From Bacteroidia bacterium (GTDB taxonomy: Bacteria; Bacteroidota; Bacteroidia; Cytophagales; Cyclobacteriaceae), in NCBI GenBank assembly GCA_030425425.1, contig JAUIAO010000001.1:141949-205948 (forward strand): a stretch of 64,000 nt of DNA. The letters are read 5' to 3'. Below are positions 27,143-34,529 of the stretch, one piece after another (position 1 is the first letter of the stretch; every line of letters starts with the position of its first letter). Under the pieces are notes generated by a model. It did no database searches. It was not told where the DNA came from and saw only the letters and a program-made list of their open reading frames with translations. The translations under genes and the position numbers were made by a program.

Positions 27143-27580
27143 ATGGCATTGAAATATTCAGTAGTCGCGAAAAAGAACCCAAGCGACAAAGATGCTCCAT
27201 TCAAGTATTATCCACAGCCAATTAGCAGTGGAGAGTCGGGTTTTAAAAGTCTGGCCAAGAAAATTCAAAAGAACACTGGTCAGAACTATGCAGACGTCAT
27301 CGGTGTACTGGCGGCATTAGAAGATTTGCTACCGGAGGAGATCAAAGACGGCATGATTATCCGATTGGGAGATATTGGAAGTTTTTATCCCGGATACAAG
27401 ACCACAGCCAGTGACACTCCTGAGGAAGTTTCTGCCCGAAACATCGAGCAGGTAAAGATCAAATTCAGACCAGACAAAGATTTCCTGGAGCAGGTCAATC
27501 TGGGTTTGGAATTTGAGAAAGTGGAAACGGCCAATTCTCGTGACGAAGATGAGGAAGTACCTGCCGAGACAGATTCTTGA
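27143..27580 (+). CDS. HU-HIG family DNA-binding protein (HU-related, Bacteroidota type)
   Basis: 145 residues. The N-terminal ALKYSVVAKKNPSDKDAPFKYYPQP, then LAKKIQKNTGQNYADVIGVLAALEDLLPEEIKDG and IRLGDIGSFYPG, are the pattern of the HU-related family restricted to Bacteroidota (histone-like, bHU fold with an extra Ig-like part in longer members). An acidic tail (about residues 128-145, rich in E/D) follows. Probably a nucleoid or local DNA-architecture protein. Transcribed alone and ended by a very strong terminator at 27605. Confidence 0.88.
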   Translation: MALKYSVVAKKNPSDKDAPFKYYPQPISSGESGFKSLAKKIQKNTGQNYADVIGVLAALEDLLPEEIKDGMIIRLGDIGSFYPGYKTTASDTPEEVSARNIEQVKIKFRPDKDFLEQVNLGLEFEKVETANSRDEDEEVPAETDS

Positions 27581-27604
27581 TTATTCCACATAATTACACA
27601 CTAG

Positions 27605-27646
27605 AAAAAGCACGCCTGTAAATTGAAAAAGCAGGCGTGCTTTTTT
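27605..27646 (+). terminator. Strong terminator after the HU-like gene
   Basis: 14-bp stem AAAAAGCACGCCTG (27605-27618) with CAGGCGTGCTTTTT (27632-27645), followed by T-run. Confidence 0.9.
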
Positions 27647-27686
27647 AAAAAGGTGGCGTGCTTTTCGAAAAAGATGGCGTGCTTTT
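27634..27686 (+). repeat. Three GGCGTGCTTTT copies at 21-bp period
   Basis: GGCGTGCTTTT at 27634, 27655 and 27676, exactly 21 bp apart. The first is the 3' arm of the terminator; the other two are extra 3' arms without their own 5' arms. Confidence 0.7.
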
Positions 27687-27736
27687 GGGGAGGTGGTGCA
27701 GAGGGGTGGAGTGTTATGATTTAATTCACTAATCAT

Positions 27737-28444
27737 CTACTGAGAAAAACCTAATAATCTGCCAATAAGGATCACCAGAAAAAGTGTCGTCACGGTGCTC
27801 TCCAGGATAGCCAGCATTTTGATAGTTTCTGAGGTTTCCGTGATCAAAGGATCAAAACCCGAAAGCACATTCAGGCTATAAATCATTCCGTAGATATACA
27901 CTTCCATTGGGTGCATCAGTGTGAGTCCCAGGGCATCCGGATATATGATCAGGATAATGGAATAGAATGAAGCGAATGTGGTTCCGATGATGAAATATAC
28001 GCATACTGAGGCCCACAAGCGTTCGATGATGTGGTTACTTTCCAGAAATAAATTGAAGCTTAATCGATATACCACAATGATGAGTGCGGATGCCAGCAGC
28101 AGGGAGGAGCCAAGACCCAGATAAAAGGTGAGCGCTTCAGAAAATATGACGGATAGGACTCTTAAGATAATAGCAGACAAAAGTATGACCACAATGGTAC
28201 GGGTCATGGTACGGCCATGATCCAGTGCAGCAATTACCCGAATGGCCAAAATCATCATGGCCAACATACTAGGGGCGAAAACAGGTATCAAATAGCTGAT
28301 GTAATCTGCCCCAAAGGATTCTTTCAACATGCTGCGAACTACCGTAATCACCAGCATCAATACAAAAAAACCGATGGTTAAATCTCTATAAGCATTCTGA
28401 ATGTTAGGTTGCTCTGGCTGAGCATAGCGGTTGTGATTTTCCAT
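27737..28444 (-). CDS. Membrane protein with degenerate two-TM potassium-channel-like pore
   Basis: 235 residues from Met7 of the longer frame (28462 gives six more residues). Six hydrophobic helices (about 20-40, 45-65, 80-105, 110-135, 150-170, 205-230). The C-terminal part has the pore layout of bacterial K+ channels: helix, re-entrant loop EVYIYGMIYSLNVLSGFDPL, then LAILESTVTTLFLVILIGRLLGF, matching the usual inner helix. However, the TVGYGD filter is replaced by LSGFDP, so K+ selectivity is doubtful. Convergent with the HU-like gene. Function unknown; a non-selective channel or a pseudo-channel sensor are options. Confidence 0.65.
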   Translation of the reverse strand: MENHNRYAQPEQPNIQNAYRDLTIGFFVLMLVITVVRSMLKESFGADYISYLIPVFAPSMLAMMILAIRVIAALDHGRTMTRTIVVILLSAIILRVLSVIFSEALTFYLGLGSSLLLASALIIVVYRLSFNLFLESNHIIERLWASVCVYFIIGTTFASFYSIILIIYPDALGLTLMHPMEVYIYGMIYSLNVLSGFDPLITETSETIKMLAILESTVTTLFLVILIGRLLGFSQ

Positions 28445-28579
28445 GGTGGAGAAGTTAACCAATTTTATATAGTTCTGTTTTCATACAGCTTTTCTATTGG
28501 CCTGTTCCGTTGTGTATTGGGGTTAATGTAGCTTTCTCGCGCGGGTAGATGTTCGTGGCGGGAATTATAGTTTAGGGAA

Positions 28580-28590
28580 GGACGGCCAGT
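28580..28590 (-). repeat. Left-border copy of the ACTGGCCGTCC repeat
   Basis: GGACGGCCAGT here is the exact reverse complement of ACTGGCCGTCC at 32972-32982 on the far side of the R-M island. The gap 28445-28743 otherwise contains no gene. Confidence 0.5.
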
Positions 28591-28743
28591 CTTGGCCTTT
28601 TGGCATCAATCAAAAGCAATCACAATATTTCTTAGCAGTACGAGCACTCTTTAAGCTTTTTTGAGAGCGGGGTAGAGGGTGGGTAAAAGGTGAATGTGTG
28701 CGGTAATATTTGATGATATTTATGTCAATTGTAAATTGCTCAC

Positions 28744-29487
28744 TTGTCAAATTTTTATGAGAATCCTGTTGTCATTGAGGTTGAAGGGTATGAGATATAT
28801 TTTACTCGTTTTTCAGATTCAATTTTAAGTGATCACTTCAAAGAAGCTACTGATGATTTAGAATATGTTCTTGATGGATTTCATATATCTGAAAACCAAA
28901 TCGTAGAAGGAGGTGGTGGACTAAGCTCAATAACTCAGAACCTAAGGGACAGGTTGTATGAAAAAGGATGGAATAAAATCAACATTAAAAGTGAGCAACG
29001 AGTTAGAGAAAGAGTGCTGTCTTCAGAAAGTCATGAAATTGATCATTACAAAGAATTTGAGAAAAGAAACATTGGGTTAGAAATTGAATGAAATAATAAA
29101 GATCCTTTTTTTGATAGAGATCTCGAAAATTTTAGAAAGTTGCACCAATTAGGCGAACTCACTATGGGTATAATAATATCCCGAGGGGAAACTCTTCAAA
29201 AGGAGTTACTAAATGTTTTTCACAGATTTTTAATCTCATTAAGACCTGAGAAAATTGAAGAAATATCAGAACATATAAGTCTCTCAGTAAAAGATCAAGT
29301 AATCATTAAAAGAATGCTTATTGATACAGATGTTAATACTTACATGGCTATAGCAAGGAAAATATACACTTCAAAATTTGGGAGTACTACGACACACATG
29401 GATAAGCTCCATTTAAGAATCAATAGAGGCGTTGGAAACCCATGTCCATTAATCATGATCGGAATAGGAAAAGATCGACTGACTTAG
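28744..29487 (+). pseudogene. BglII-superfamily type II restriction endonuclease interrupted by an in-frame TGA
   Basis: Two frames in the same phase, 28744-29091 and 29140-29487, are separated only by one TGA at 29089-29091. Reading through gives one protein of about 247 residues whose middle is GLEIE-*-NNKDPFFDRDL. Family members have EIEWNNKD here, so the stop replaces the Trp codon (TGG to TGA) inside the active-site motif. The C-terminal part GSTTTHMDKL...NPCPLIMIGIG is also family-typical. The start is TTG at 28744, since a stop lies just upstream. Everything else looks intact, so the mutation is recent or the stop is read through. It is the first gene of the R-M island. Confidence 0.85.
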
Positions 29488-29505
29488 GTGTTTGATGAAT
29501 TTTGG

Positions 29506-29539
29506 GTTGATAAATTTTGTCAAATTATTTTTTATCAAC
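29506..29539. promoter_or_regulatory. Inverted repeat GTTGATAAA-N16-TTTATCAAC, candidate controller box
   Basis: Perfect 9-bp inverted repeat ending 14 bp before the XRE gene start at 29554. Position fits an autoregulatory operator of an R-M controller protein. Confidence 0.55.
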
Positions 29540-29553
29540 ATATTTACCATCAA

Positions 29554-29889
29554 ATGGAATCTTTAGGTACACACATTAGAAGACTGAGAGAAGAGGCCGA
29601 ATGGCCGCAAAGAAAACTCGCATATGAATTTGACATTGATGTCTCAGTCTTGAGTAGAATTGAGAATGATAATAAGTTTCCAAAGAAGCGGGTTGATGAA
29701 ATCATCAAAAAAGTGGCCGAGCTGTTCAACGAGTCAGAAGTTGAATTAAAAAAAATGCTGCTCAGTGATGAAATTTCTGAACTGCTTCTTTATGAGGAAC
29801 AGTTCGAAGAAATTTTGAAGGTCTCTGAAGCAAAAGTTCAGTACGGTCGTCAAAAAAAATCTGTACAATCAAATCTCAATTTTAAATGA
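29554..29889 (+). CDS. XRE-family HTH protein, probable R-M controller
   Basis: 111 residues from ATG 29554 (an upstream GTG at 29488 would place 22 unlikely residues in front). N-terminal Cro/CI HTH: GTHIRRLREEAEWPQRKLAYEFDIDVSVLSRIENDNKFP in part, followed by a helical acidic/basic tail (DEISELLLYEEQFEEILKV) longer than in classical C proteins (about 80 residues). Its stop overlaps the methyltransferase start (ATGA at 29886-29889), so the two are translationally coupled. Probably sets methyltransferase/endonuclease timing. Confidence 0.85.
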   Translation: MESLGTHIRRLREEAEWPQRKLAYEFDIDVSVLSRIENDNKFPKKRVDEIIKKVAELFNESEVELKKMLLSDEISELLLYEEQFEEILKVSEAKVQYGRQKKSVQSNLNFK

Positions 29890-31523
29890 AAGCAATCGAC
29901 CTCTATAGTGGAATCGGTGGATGGACTCTTGGCCTAAAAATGGCTGGAATTGAAGTTATTTCATCATATGAATGGTGGAAAGACGCAAACGACACACACA
30001 ACAAAAATTTTGGGACAAATCACAAAGAAAAAGATATCCGTAAGTTGGATTTACAATCTGATCTGCCAGCTCCTGAGAACGTGGATTTTGTTGTTGGTAG
30101 CCCACCTTGCACACAATTTTCTTTTGCTAATCGTGGTGGAAATGGAGATTTGGCTGATGGATTAATCGACATTCACAAATTCTTAGAAGTGGTTGATTAC
30201 CTAAAGCCTAAGTATTGGGCTATGGAGAATGTACCTAGAGTTGCAGGTATATTAAGATCAGAAATTCAAGAGAGTGGAGCTCTATCCAAATTTAAGCATC
30301 TGTTTGATGGAGAATATGGTACTATAGAAGTTTATGACTCAAGTGAATTTGGGGTTGCTCAAAACCGGAAAAGAATGATTGCTGGTAGGTTTCCAAGAAA
30401 TCTATTTGAATCTTATCGGCAGACAACCCCTGAAAGACATCTAGGAGATATTATTGATTCTCTTAATGGTGATGACGTAGTAGATCCTAATTACGATCAC
30501 TCAATATCTAACCTCACAGATCATATTTATGAATCATTACTAACAGATGAGGAAATGAGGATGAATCATGATGCTAAGGCTTATCATCCTGTGTACAATA
30601 AAATGTCATTTCCTGATAGATTAGATAGACCTTCGAGAACTGTTACGGCACTATGTACCAGAGTTTCAAGAGAGAGTATCATTGTTCCCGAAGGTAGAGG
30701 TTTCCGAAGATTAACAGTAAGAGAAAGAGGATGTATACAATCATTTCCAGCCGATTATCAATTCTATAGCAATTCATATGGTGGAAAATTAAAGATGATT
30801 GGAAATGCTGTTCCACCTATGCTTACATACTATTTAGCGAAGAGTATGCTCGAAACACCACTGGAAGATATTAAGCCTCCTAAGAGTGAAAAACGGATTG
30901 TGGATAATTTCAATAATCTCCCAAAGTTCTTCGAGCCAGACTTACAGGGGAGTAAATTTTCTTGGAGTCGCTCTTTCTGGTTAGCGATACCAGGATTAAG
31001 ATTTGGTAGTGGAGTGAGATTCGAACTACGGAATGTGAGTAATAAGGAGATTGAAAAAACCTTTTGGTGGATCAATTTTCATTATGGAAACTCAAAAAAA
31101 ATTAAGCAGCTTTCGCTTGAGAAAGAGAGATTTAGTGTGGTGTGGGAATCCCTAATTCTATTGGATGTTGACCTTGAAGGTAAAATAAGTGACTACATCA
31201 AATTTGTTGAGACAATCGATGTTGATGGGCTTCAACAAAATTGGACTAACAAAGATCGTAGTAAGAATAGTCCAATATGGTTAGTAGATAGTATAGGGGA
31301 GTTTGCAGATGATTTAATCAATACGCTAAAAGGGACTTACTCGGATAAACACGAGAAACTAGCAGAACTTACTCAGATAATTCTTAGAAATGGTAACGGA
31401 GAGCTTGATAATAAGAAGTTGGTCGATTTTCCAGAAGTTGTACTAACAGGGATAATGATAGGTTCAATTTTTAATGTTCTAATGACAGGAGAGCAAATTG
31501 ATTTAAGTACTGTCGAAGCTTAA
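29886..31523 (+). CDS. DNA (cytosine-5) methyltransferase of the R-M island
   Basis: 545 residues. C5-methyltransferase motifs: I DLYSGIGGWTLGL, IV GSPPC with catalytic Cys75, VI ENV (114-116), VIII QNRKRM, IX RLTVRERGCIQSFP, X GNAVPPMLTYYLA. Between VIII and IX lies the target-recognition region (about 170-265). A C-terminal extension of about 200 residues (SKFSWSRSFWLAIPG...) is not part of the core fold and I do not recognise it. It methylates the system's target so that self-DNA is protected. AT-rich composition differs from flanking genes. The downstream endonuclease starts 5 bp after its stop. Confidence 0.93.
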   Translation: MKAIDLYSGIGGWTLGLKMAGIEVISSYEWWKDANDTHNKNFGTNHKEKDIRKLDLQSDLPAPENVDFVVGSPPCTQFSFANRGGNGDLADGLIDIHKFLEVVDYLKPKYWAMENVPRVAGILRSEIQESGALSKFKHLFDGEYGTIEVYDSSEFGVAQNRKRMIAGRFPRNLFESYRQTTPERHLGDIIDSLNGDDVVDPNYDHSISNLTDHIYESLLTDEEMRMNHDAKAYHPVYNKMSFPDRLDRPSRTVTALCTRVSRESIIVPEGRGFRRLTVRERGCIQSFPADYQFYSNSYGGKLKMIGNAVPPMLTYYLAKSMLETPLEDIKPPKSEKRIVDNFNNLPKFFEPDLQGSKFSWSRSFWLAIPGLRFGSGVRFELRNVSNKEIEKTFWWINFHYGNSKKIKQLSLEKERFSVVWESLILLDVDLEGKISDYIKFVETIDVDGLQQNWTNKDRSKNSPIWLVDSIGEFADDLINTLKGTYSDKHEKLAELTQIILRNGNGELDNKKLVDFPEVVLTGIMIGSIFNVLMTGEQIDLSTVEA

Positions 31524-31527
31524 GTAT

Positions 31528-32139
31528 ATGAAAATAGGAGCGATTTATTCCCATTTAAATGGATTTGAATGGATTCAATATCATCAAAAAGGGCTGTGGG
31601 ATGAGATCATCGCAGTTATAAATTCAATTGATGCTGAAGAATTTAGAACCAAGGTTAGTAAGGAGAAGACAATGAAGGGCAAAAAGCTTTTCAGTCCCAT
31701 TGACCTAAACAAGAAATTTGAAAAAGAACTTGATGTATTAGGTTGGTCTGAAAGTCGAACATCATACTGGGTTACTGACGATTACGATCTAATCACAAAG
31801 ACACTTCATCTACCTGCCGAAGATCAAAAAACTTTGATTGAGAAAGAGGGAAAAACAGCTATTAGATCATATAATCAAACTGATTTTATGAAAAACAGAA
31901 TAGCGATTGAAGTGCAATTTGGTAAGTATAGCTTCATAGCATACGATCTTTTCGTGAAACATCTTGCATTTTATGTTGGTAATTCAATTGAGGTTGGGAT
32001 CGAAATCCTTCCAATGAAATCAATGCAATCCGAAATGTCATCAGGACCTGGGTATTACGAAGGAGCCATTTATGATCTTGCTAGACAAGGTCGTGGTGTT
32101 CCAGCAGTTCCACTAGTGTTAATTGGTATTGAACCTTAA
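31528..32139 (+). CDS. BglII/BstYI-family type II restriction endonuclease (intact)
   Basis: 203 residues. N-terminus IGAIYSHLNGFEWIQYHQKGLWDEI, then DFMKNRIAIEVQFGKYSFIAYDLFVKHLAFY, where Asp/Glu residues before and in IAIEVQFGKY are the PD-(D/E)xK-like active site (E-x-Q as in BglII), and C-terminal YYEGAIYDLARQGRGVPAVPLVLIGI, all typical of the family. BglII and relatives cut palindromes containing GATC. Third gene of the operon (5 bp after the methyltransferase) and the likely functional nuclease partner, since the first endonuclease gene is broken. Unrelated in detail to that first copy, so not a simple duplication. Confidence 0.88.
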   Translation: MKIGAIYSHLNGFEWIQYHQKGLWDEIIAVINSIDAEEFRTKVSKEKTMKGKKLFSPIDLNKKFEKELDVLGWSESRTSYWVTDDYDLITKTLHLPAEDQKTLIEKEGKTAIRSYNQTDFMKNRIAIEVQFGKYSFIAYDLFVKHLAFYVGNSIEVGIEILPMKSMQSEMSSGPGYYEGAIYDLARQGRGVPAVPLVLIGIEP

Positions 32140-32153
32140 TATTATGTTAAGTA
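32139..32153 (+). repeat. Left copy of 15-bp direct repeat ATATTATGTTAAGTA
   Basis: Begins on the last base of the endonuclease stop codon. The second copy is at 33325-33339; both are followed within 8 bp by CAATCTA. Confidence 0.6.
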
Positions 32154-32185
32154 GAATCCAATCTACGACCAGACGGTGGGCAAGG

Positions 32186-32984
32186 ACTAGCCGTCCGCAC
32201 TGAATACCGATGATGTGGTAAGTGTGTGTTGGGAGTGATTCTTTTACTCATACGCACAGGGCATGCCGCACAGACCCCTCGTGAATCTCACTGCGTTCGA
32301 TTTGTCCTAGATTTTATTTCTGTGCGGTCGCCAAAATTACGTGTTGGCCTTGTGGGATAGCTGGATTGATTTTGGCTTGATTTCTTTGTTTACTTTCTTC
32401 ATCTAAGGAAGAAAGTAAAAGCCTAGCGGCTTGAGTGGGATTGAACGTTCAGAAATGATCTGGTAGATCATTTTAGTGAGAGGCCAGCTTGAAGCGCAGG
32501 ACGAACACAGACTAGGCGTCCCCGATAAAAGACAAATGACCTGTGACTAGCCGTCCGCGAGCTAGTCTGATTCTGCTAGGAACTTTAAAGAGATTCACTA
32601 GCCGTTCGCCCGGAAATCCGCTGCGCTACTTCCGGAATGACGTACTGGTGGTGAGCTGTGCCAACCTAGCCGGTCGCAAACAGAGCGTTGGCTGGCAAGG
32701 CTGCGTACCCCGGTGTTCACAGGCAAAGTCCCGAGCCGCGTAGGCTAATCGCTGAGAAATGCGAAGCATTCGTCAGGCTCCATTGAAATTAATTTCTAAC
32801 GCCTGACAATCGCGTATTTGAAAACGAATTGAACAATTACTTAAATAATGAAATTTTGAACGATAAGCTTTGCTTGAGATTCTCTTGCATAGGGCTTATC
32901 ACTGAGCCTTAGCTCACAAGCGCGTGGGAAATATATAAGCATGGGCGCACGGCTAGTGATTCGTGTGAGGGACTGGCCGTCCGC
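32186..32984 (+). repeat. Family of short ACTAGCCGTCCGC-like repeats
   Basis: Copies at 32186 (ACTAGCCGTCCGC), 32511 (ACTAGGCGTCCCC), 32546 (ACTAGCCGTCCGC), 32597 (ACTAGCCGTTCGC), 32665 (CCTAGCCGGTCGC) and 32972 (ACTGGCCGTCCGC), all in one orientation. The last pairs with ACGGCTAGT at 32949-32957 to make a hairpin. The region is higher in GC than the R-M genes. A 66-codon frame through it (32543-32743) looks spurious. Confidence 0.65.
32389..32419. repeat. Perfect 12-bp hairpin TTTACTTTCTTC / GAAGAAAGTAAA
   Basis: Arms 32389-32400 and 32408-32419, 7-nt loop. Hairpins of this kind are, to my recollection, dispersed in Cytophagales genomes; a second one (AAATGATC/GATCATTT, 32453-32473) lies 35 bp on. 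Confidence 0.6.
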
Positions 32985-33016
32985 AATCTGGATTTGTTTT
33001 AACGCACCCGGCTAGG

Positions 33017-33060
33017 TATAAAATCAGTTATCATACTGACCTCCGATAACTGATTTTATA
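33017..33060. repeat. Perfect 16-bp inverted repeat (large hairpin)
   Basis: TATAAAATCAGTTATC (33017-33032) and its exact complement at 33045-33060 around a 12-nt loop. No T-run specific to one strand; could be a bidirectional terminator, a transposon end or a small RNA. Confidence 0.7.
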
Positions 33061-33138
33061 TTAATCAGCAAGCTGATCGCAAATCCATAGCAATATTACC
33101 CGATGGAATAAATTCAAATCATTATATTTCAATTATGT

Positions 33139-33291
33139 ACTATTAAATCCAGACGGCCATTGAAGTTGATTTATTATGAATGTTGTATTGAACAATGGGA
33201 CGCTATCAAAAGAGAAAAGTATTTCAAAACTCATTATGGCCGTATGTTTCTCAAAAAGAGATTAACAACTTGGTTTAAGTCTATCAACTGA
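33139..33291 (+). pseudogene. GIY-YIG nuclease family gene remnant (C-terminal half)
   Basis: An open frame ending TGA at 33289-33291 encodes about 50 residues with the order KSRRPLKLIYYE, then EQWDAIKREKYFKT, then GRMFLKKRLTTWFKS. This is the C-terminal half of the small GIY-YIG nuclease family (UvrC-like endonuclease fold), which normally has about 85-100 residues. The N-terminal GIY...YIG half with the catalytic Tyr/Arg is missing and was not found nearby, so the gene is truncated. It lies inside the repeat-rich segment behind the R-M operon. Confidence 0.75.
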
Positions 33292-33324
33292 TTCACCGTA
33301 TTCCATACGGTTGTTATATAATTT

Positions 33325-33339
33325 ATATTATGTTAAGTA
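33325..33339 (+). repeat. Right copy of 15-bp direct repeat ATATTATGTTAAGTA
   Basis: Matches 32139-32153 exactly. The remaining DNA from here to 33676 has no supported gene; a 30-codon frame from 33446 is not convincing. Confidence 0.6.
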
Positions 33340-33676
33340 TCAATCTAAAGTACCTACCTATCGCTGAATCTTTGAAATCTATAACTCCCTGATTACGAAT
33401 GATTCAAACCACACTAACTACAGTCACTATTCAGTTCAACAAAATATGAAACCGAGTAAGCAGTCATACAAAAATGAAGTGATTGATCAGTGGCCTATTG
33501 CCTGGAAATTTTCAGTATTGATCATTGATGTTCTTTGAGGCAGGATACAAACTCAGTGATCATCATCAATGTATATGTACCACCTACGATACTTGTAGAT
33601 TTATCAGACTATTGAAAATCCTATTTGAGCAAGGCTGATTGATTTGACTTGTCTTAGTGTGACTGATTACCGAAGA

Positions 33677-34315
33677 TTAATAAAAAAGATCATCGAAAAG
33701 TTTCTCACGAATGGCATATTTCACCAAACCGGCTATGTTTTTAGATCCGGTCTTTTCCATGATGTTGTGCTTGTGAGCTTCCACAGTGCGCTGGCTGATG
33801 AACAGTTCATCGGCAATTTCCTGATTCGTTTTTTCTTTGAAGATCAGCTCCAAAATCTGGAGTTCTCGTTTGGTCAGTTCAGCTCGCTTATGTGGTACTT
33901 TTTTGTCCATCAGGCTCGTGATGATCGTCTCGGTGACGGCCTTGGAATAATACGTTTCCCCATTCATCACTTTGTCTATGGCCAGCATCAGCTCTGAGCT
34001 GTCACCTTCTTTCAGCACATACGCATTGGCACCAGCCTTGATCATTTTTTTGATAGACACAGAATCATCCATCATCGATAGCGCTACGATTTTGACATCC
34101 TGATTTTCTTCTTTGATTTTCTCTACCAATTGGATGCCGTCCATTTTTGGCATGTTGATGTCTGTCAGGATCAAATCGATTGATTCAGATTTAAAAAGAT
34201 TGAGTGCCTCTATCCCATTATTGGCCTGTATGATTTCTGCTTCCAGTTCCTCTTCCAGAAATTTGCTGAGCACATTTCTGATAATCTTGTGGTCGTCTGC
34301 TAAGAGGATTTTCAT
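33677..34315 (-). CDS. NarL/FixJ-family response regulator
   Basis: 212 residues. Receiver domain 1-120 with Asp7/Asp8, phospho-acceptor Asp52 (ILTDINMPKMDG), the switch Ser/Thr in VALSMMDD and Lys in YVLKEGD. C-terminal LuxR-type HTH about 145-205 (ELTKRELQILELIFKEKTNQEIADELFISQRTVEAH in part). Divergent from the giant PAS kinase gene 214 bp away, whose HisKA_3-type core is the class that normally pairs with NarL regulators, so they very likely form a two-component system. Confidence 0.93.
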   Translation of the reverse strand: MKILLADDHKIIRNVLSKFLEEELEAEIIQANNGIEALNLFKSESIDLILTDINMPKMDGIQLVEKIKEENQDVKIVALSMMDDSVSIKKMIKAGANAYVLKEGDSSELMLAIDKVMNGETYYSKAVTETIITSLMDKKVPHKRAELTKRELQILELIFKEKTNQEIADELFISQRTVEAHKHNIMEKTGSKNIAGLVKYAIREKLFDDLFY

Positions 34316-34402
34316 TGCTTATGTAACTTAAATAACTAAGGTTGATATTAATGATGGATAATCAAAGCGTCCAACTTTAATTTTTAATCAGTGTAGTCAA
34401 GA

Positions 34403-34448
34403 TTAAGTAAAATACTTAAAATAACCTATTCCAGATTTAGGTAAATCT
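34403..34448. promoter_or_regulatory. Two palindromes in the divergent kinase/regulator region
   Basis: TTAAGTA-AAA-TACTTAA at 34403-34419 (perfect 7-bp arms) and AGATTT-AGGT-AAATCT at 34433-34448 (perfect 6-bp arms). Both lie between the divergent response regulator and kinase genes; candidate binding sites for autoregulation. Confidence 0.5.
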
Positions 34449-34529
34449 CTCATAAAACAGACTCCCAAATCGGATTAATTTGTATAAAACCAGTTAGCCT
34501 AAATTCCATGGTCCAAAGGTATTTTCATT

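Noticed and set aside
32543..32743. 66-codon plus-strand frame in the repeat region
   Set aside because: Runs through ACTAGCCGTCCGC-type repeats; Arg/Ser-rich product typical of spurious frames in repeats.
32140..33676. Possible CRISPR array or integron attC array
   Set aside because: The repeats are only about 13 bp, irregularly spaced (about 35 to 325 bp) and variable; no integron-type core sites or cas/integrase genes are seen.
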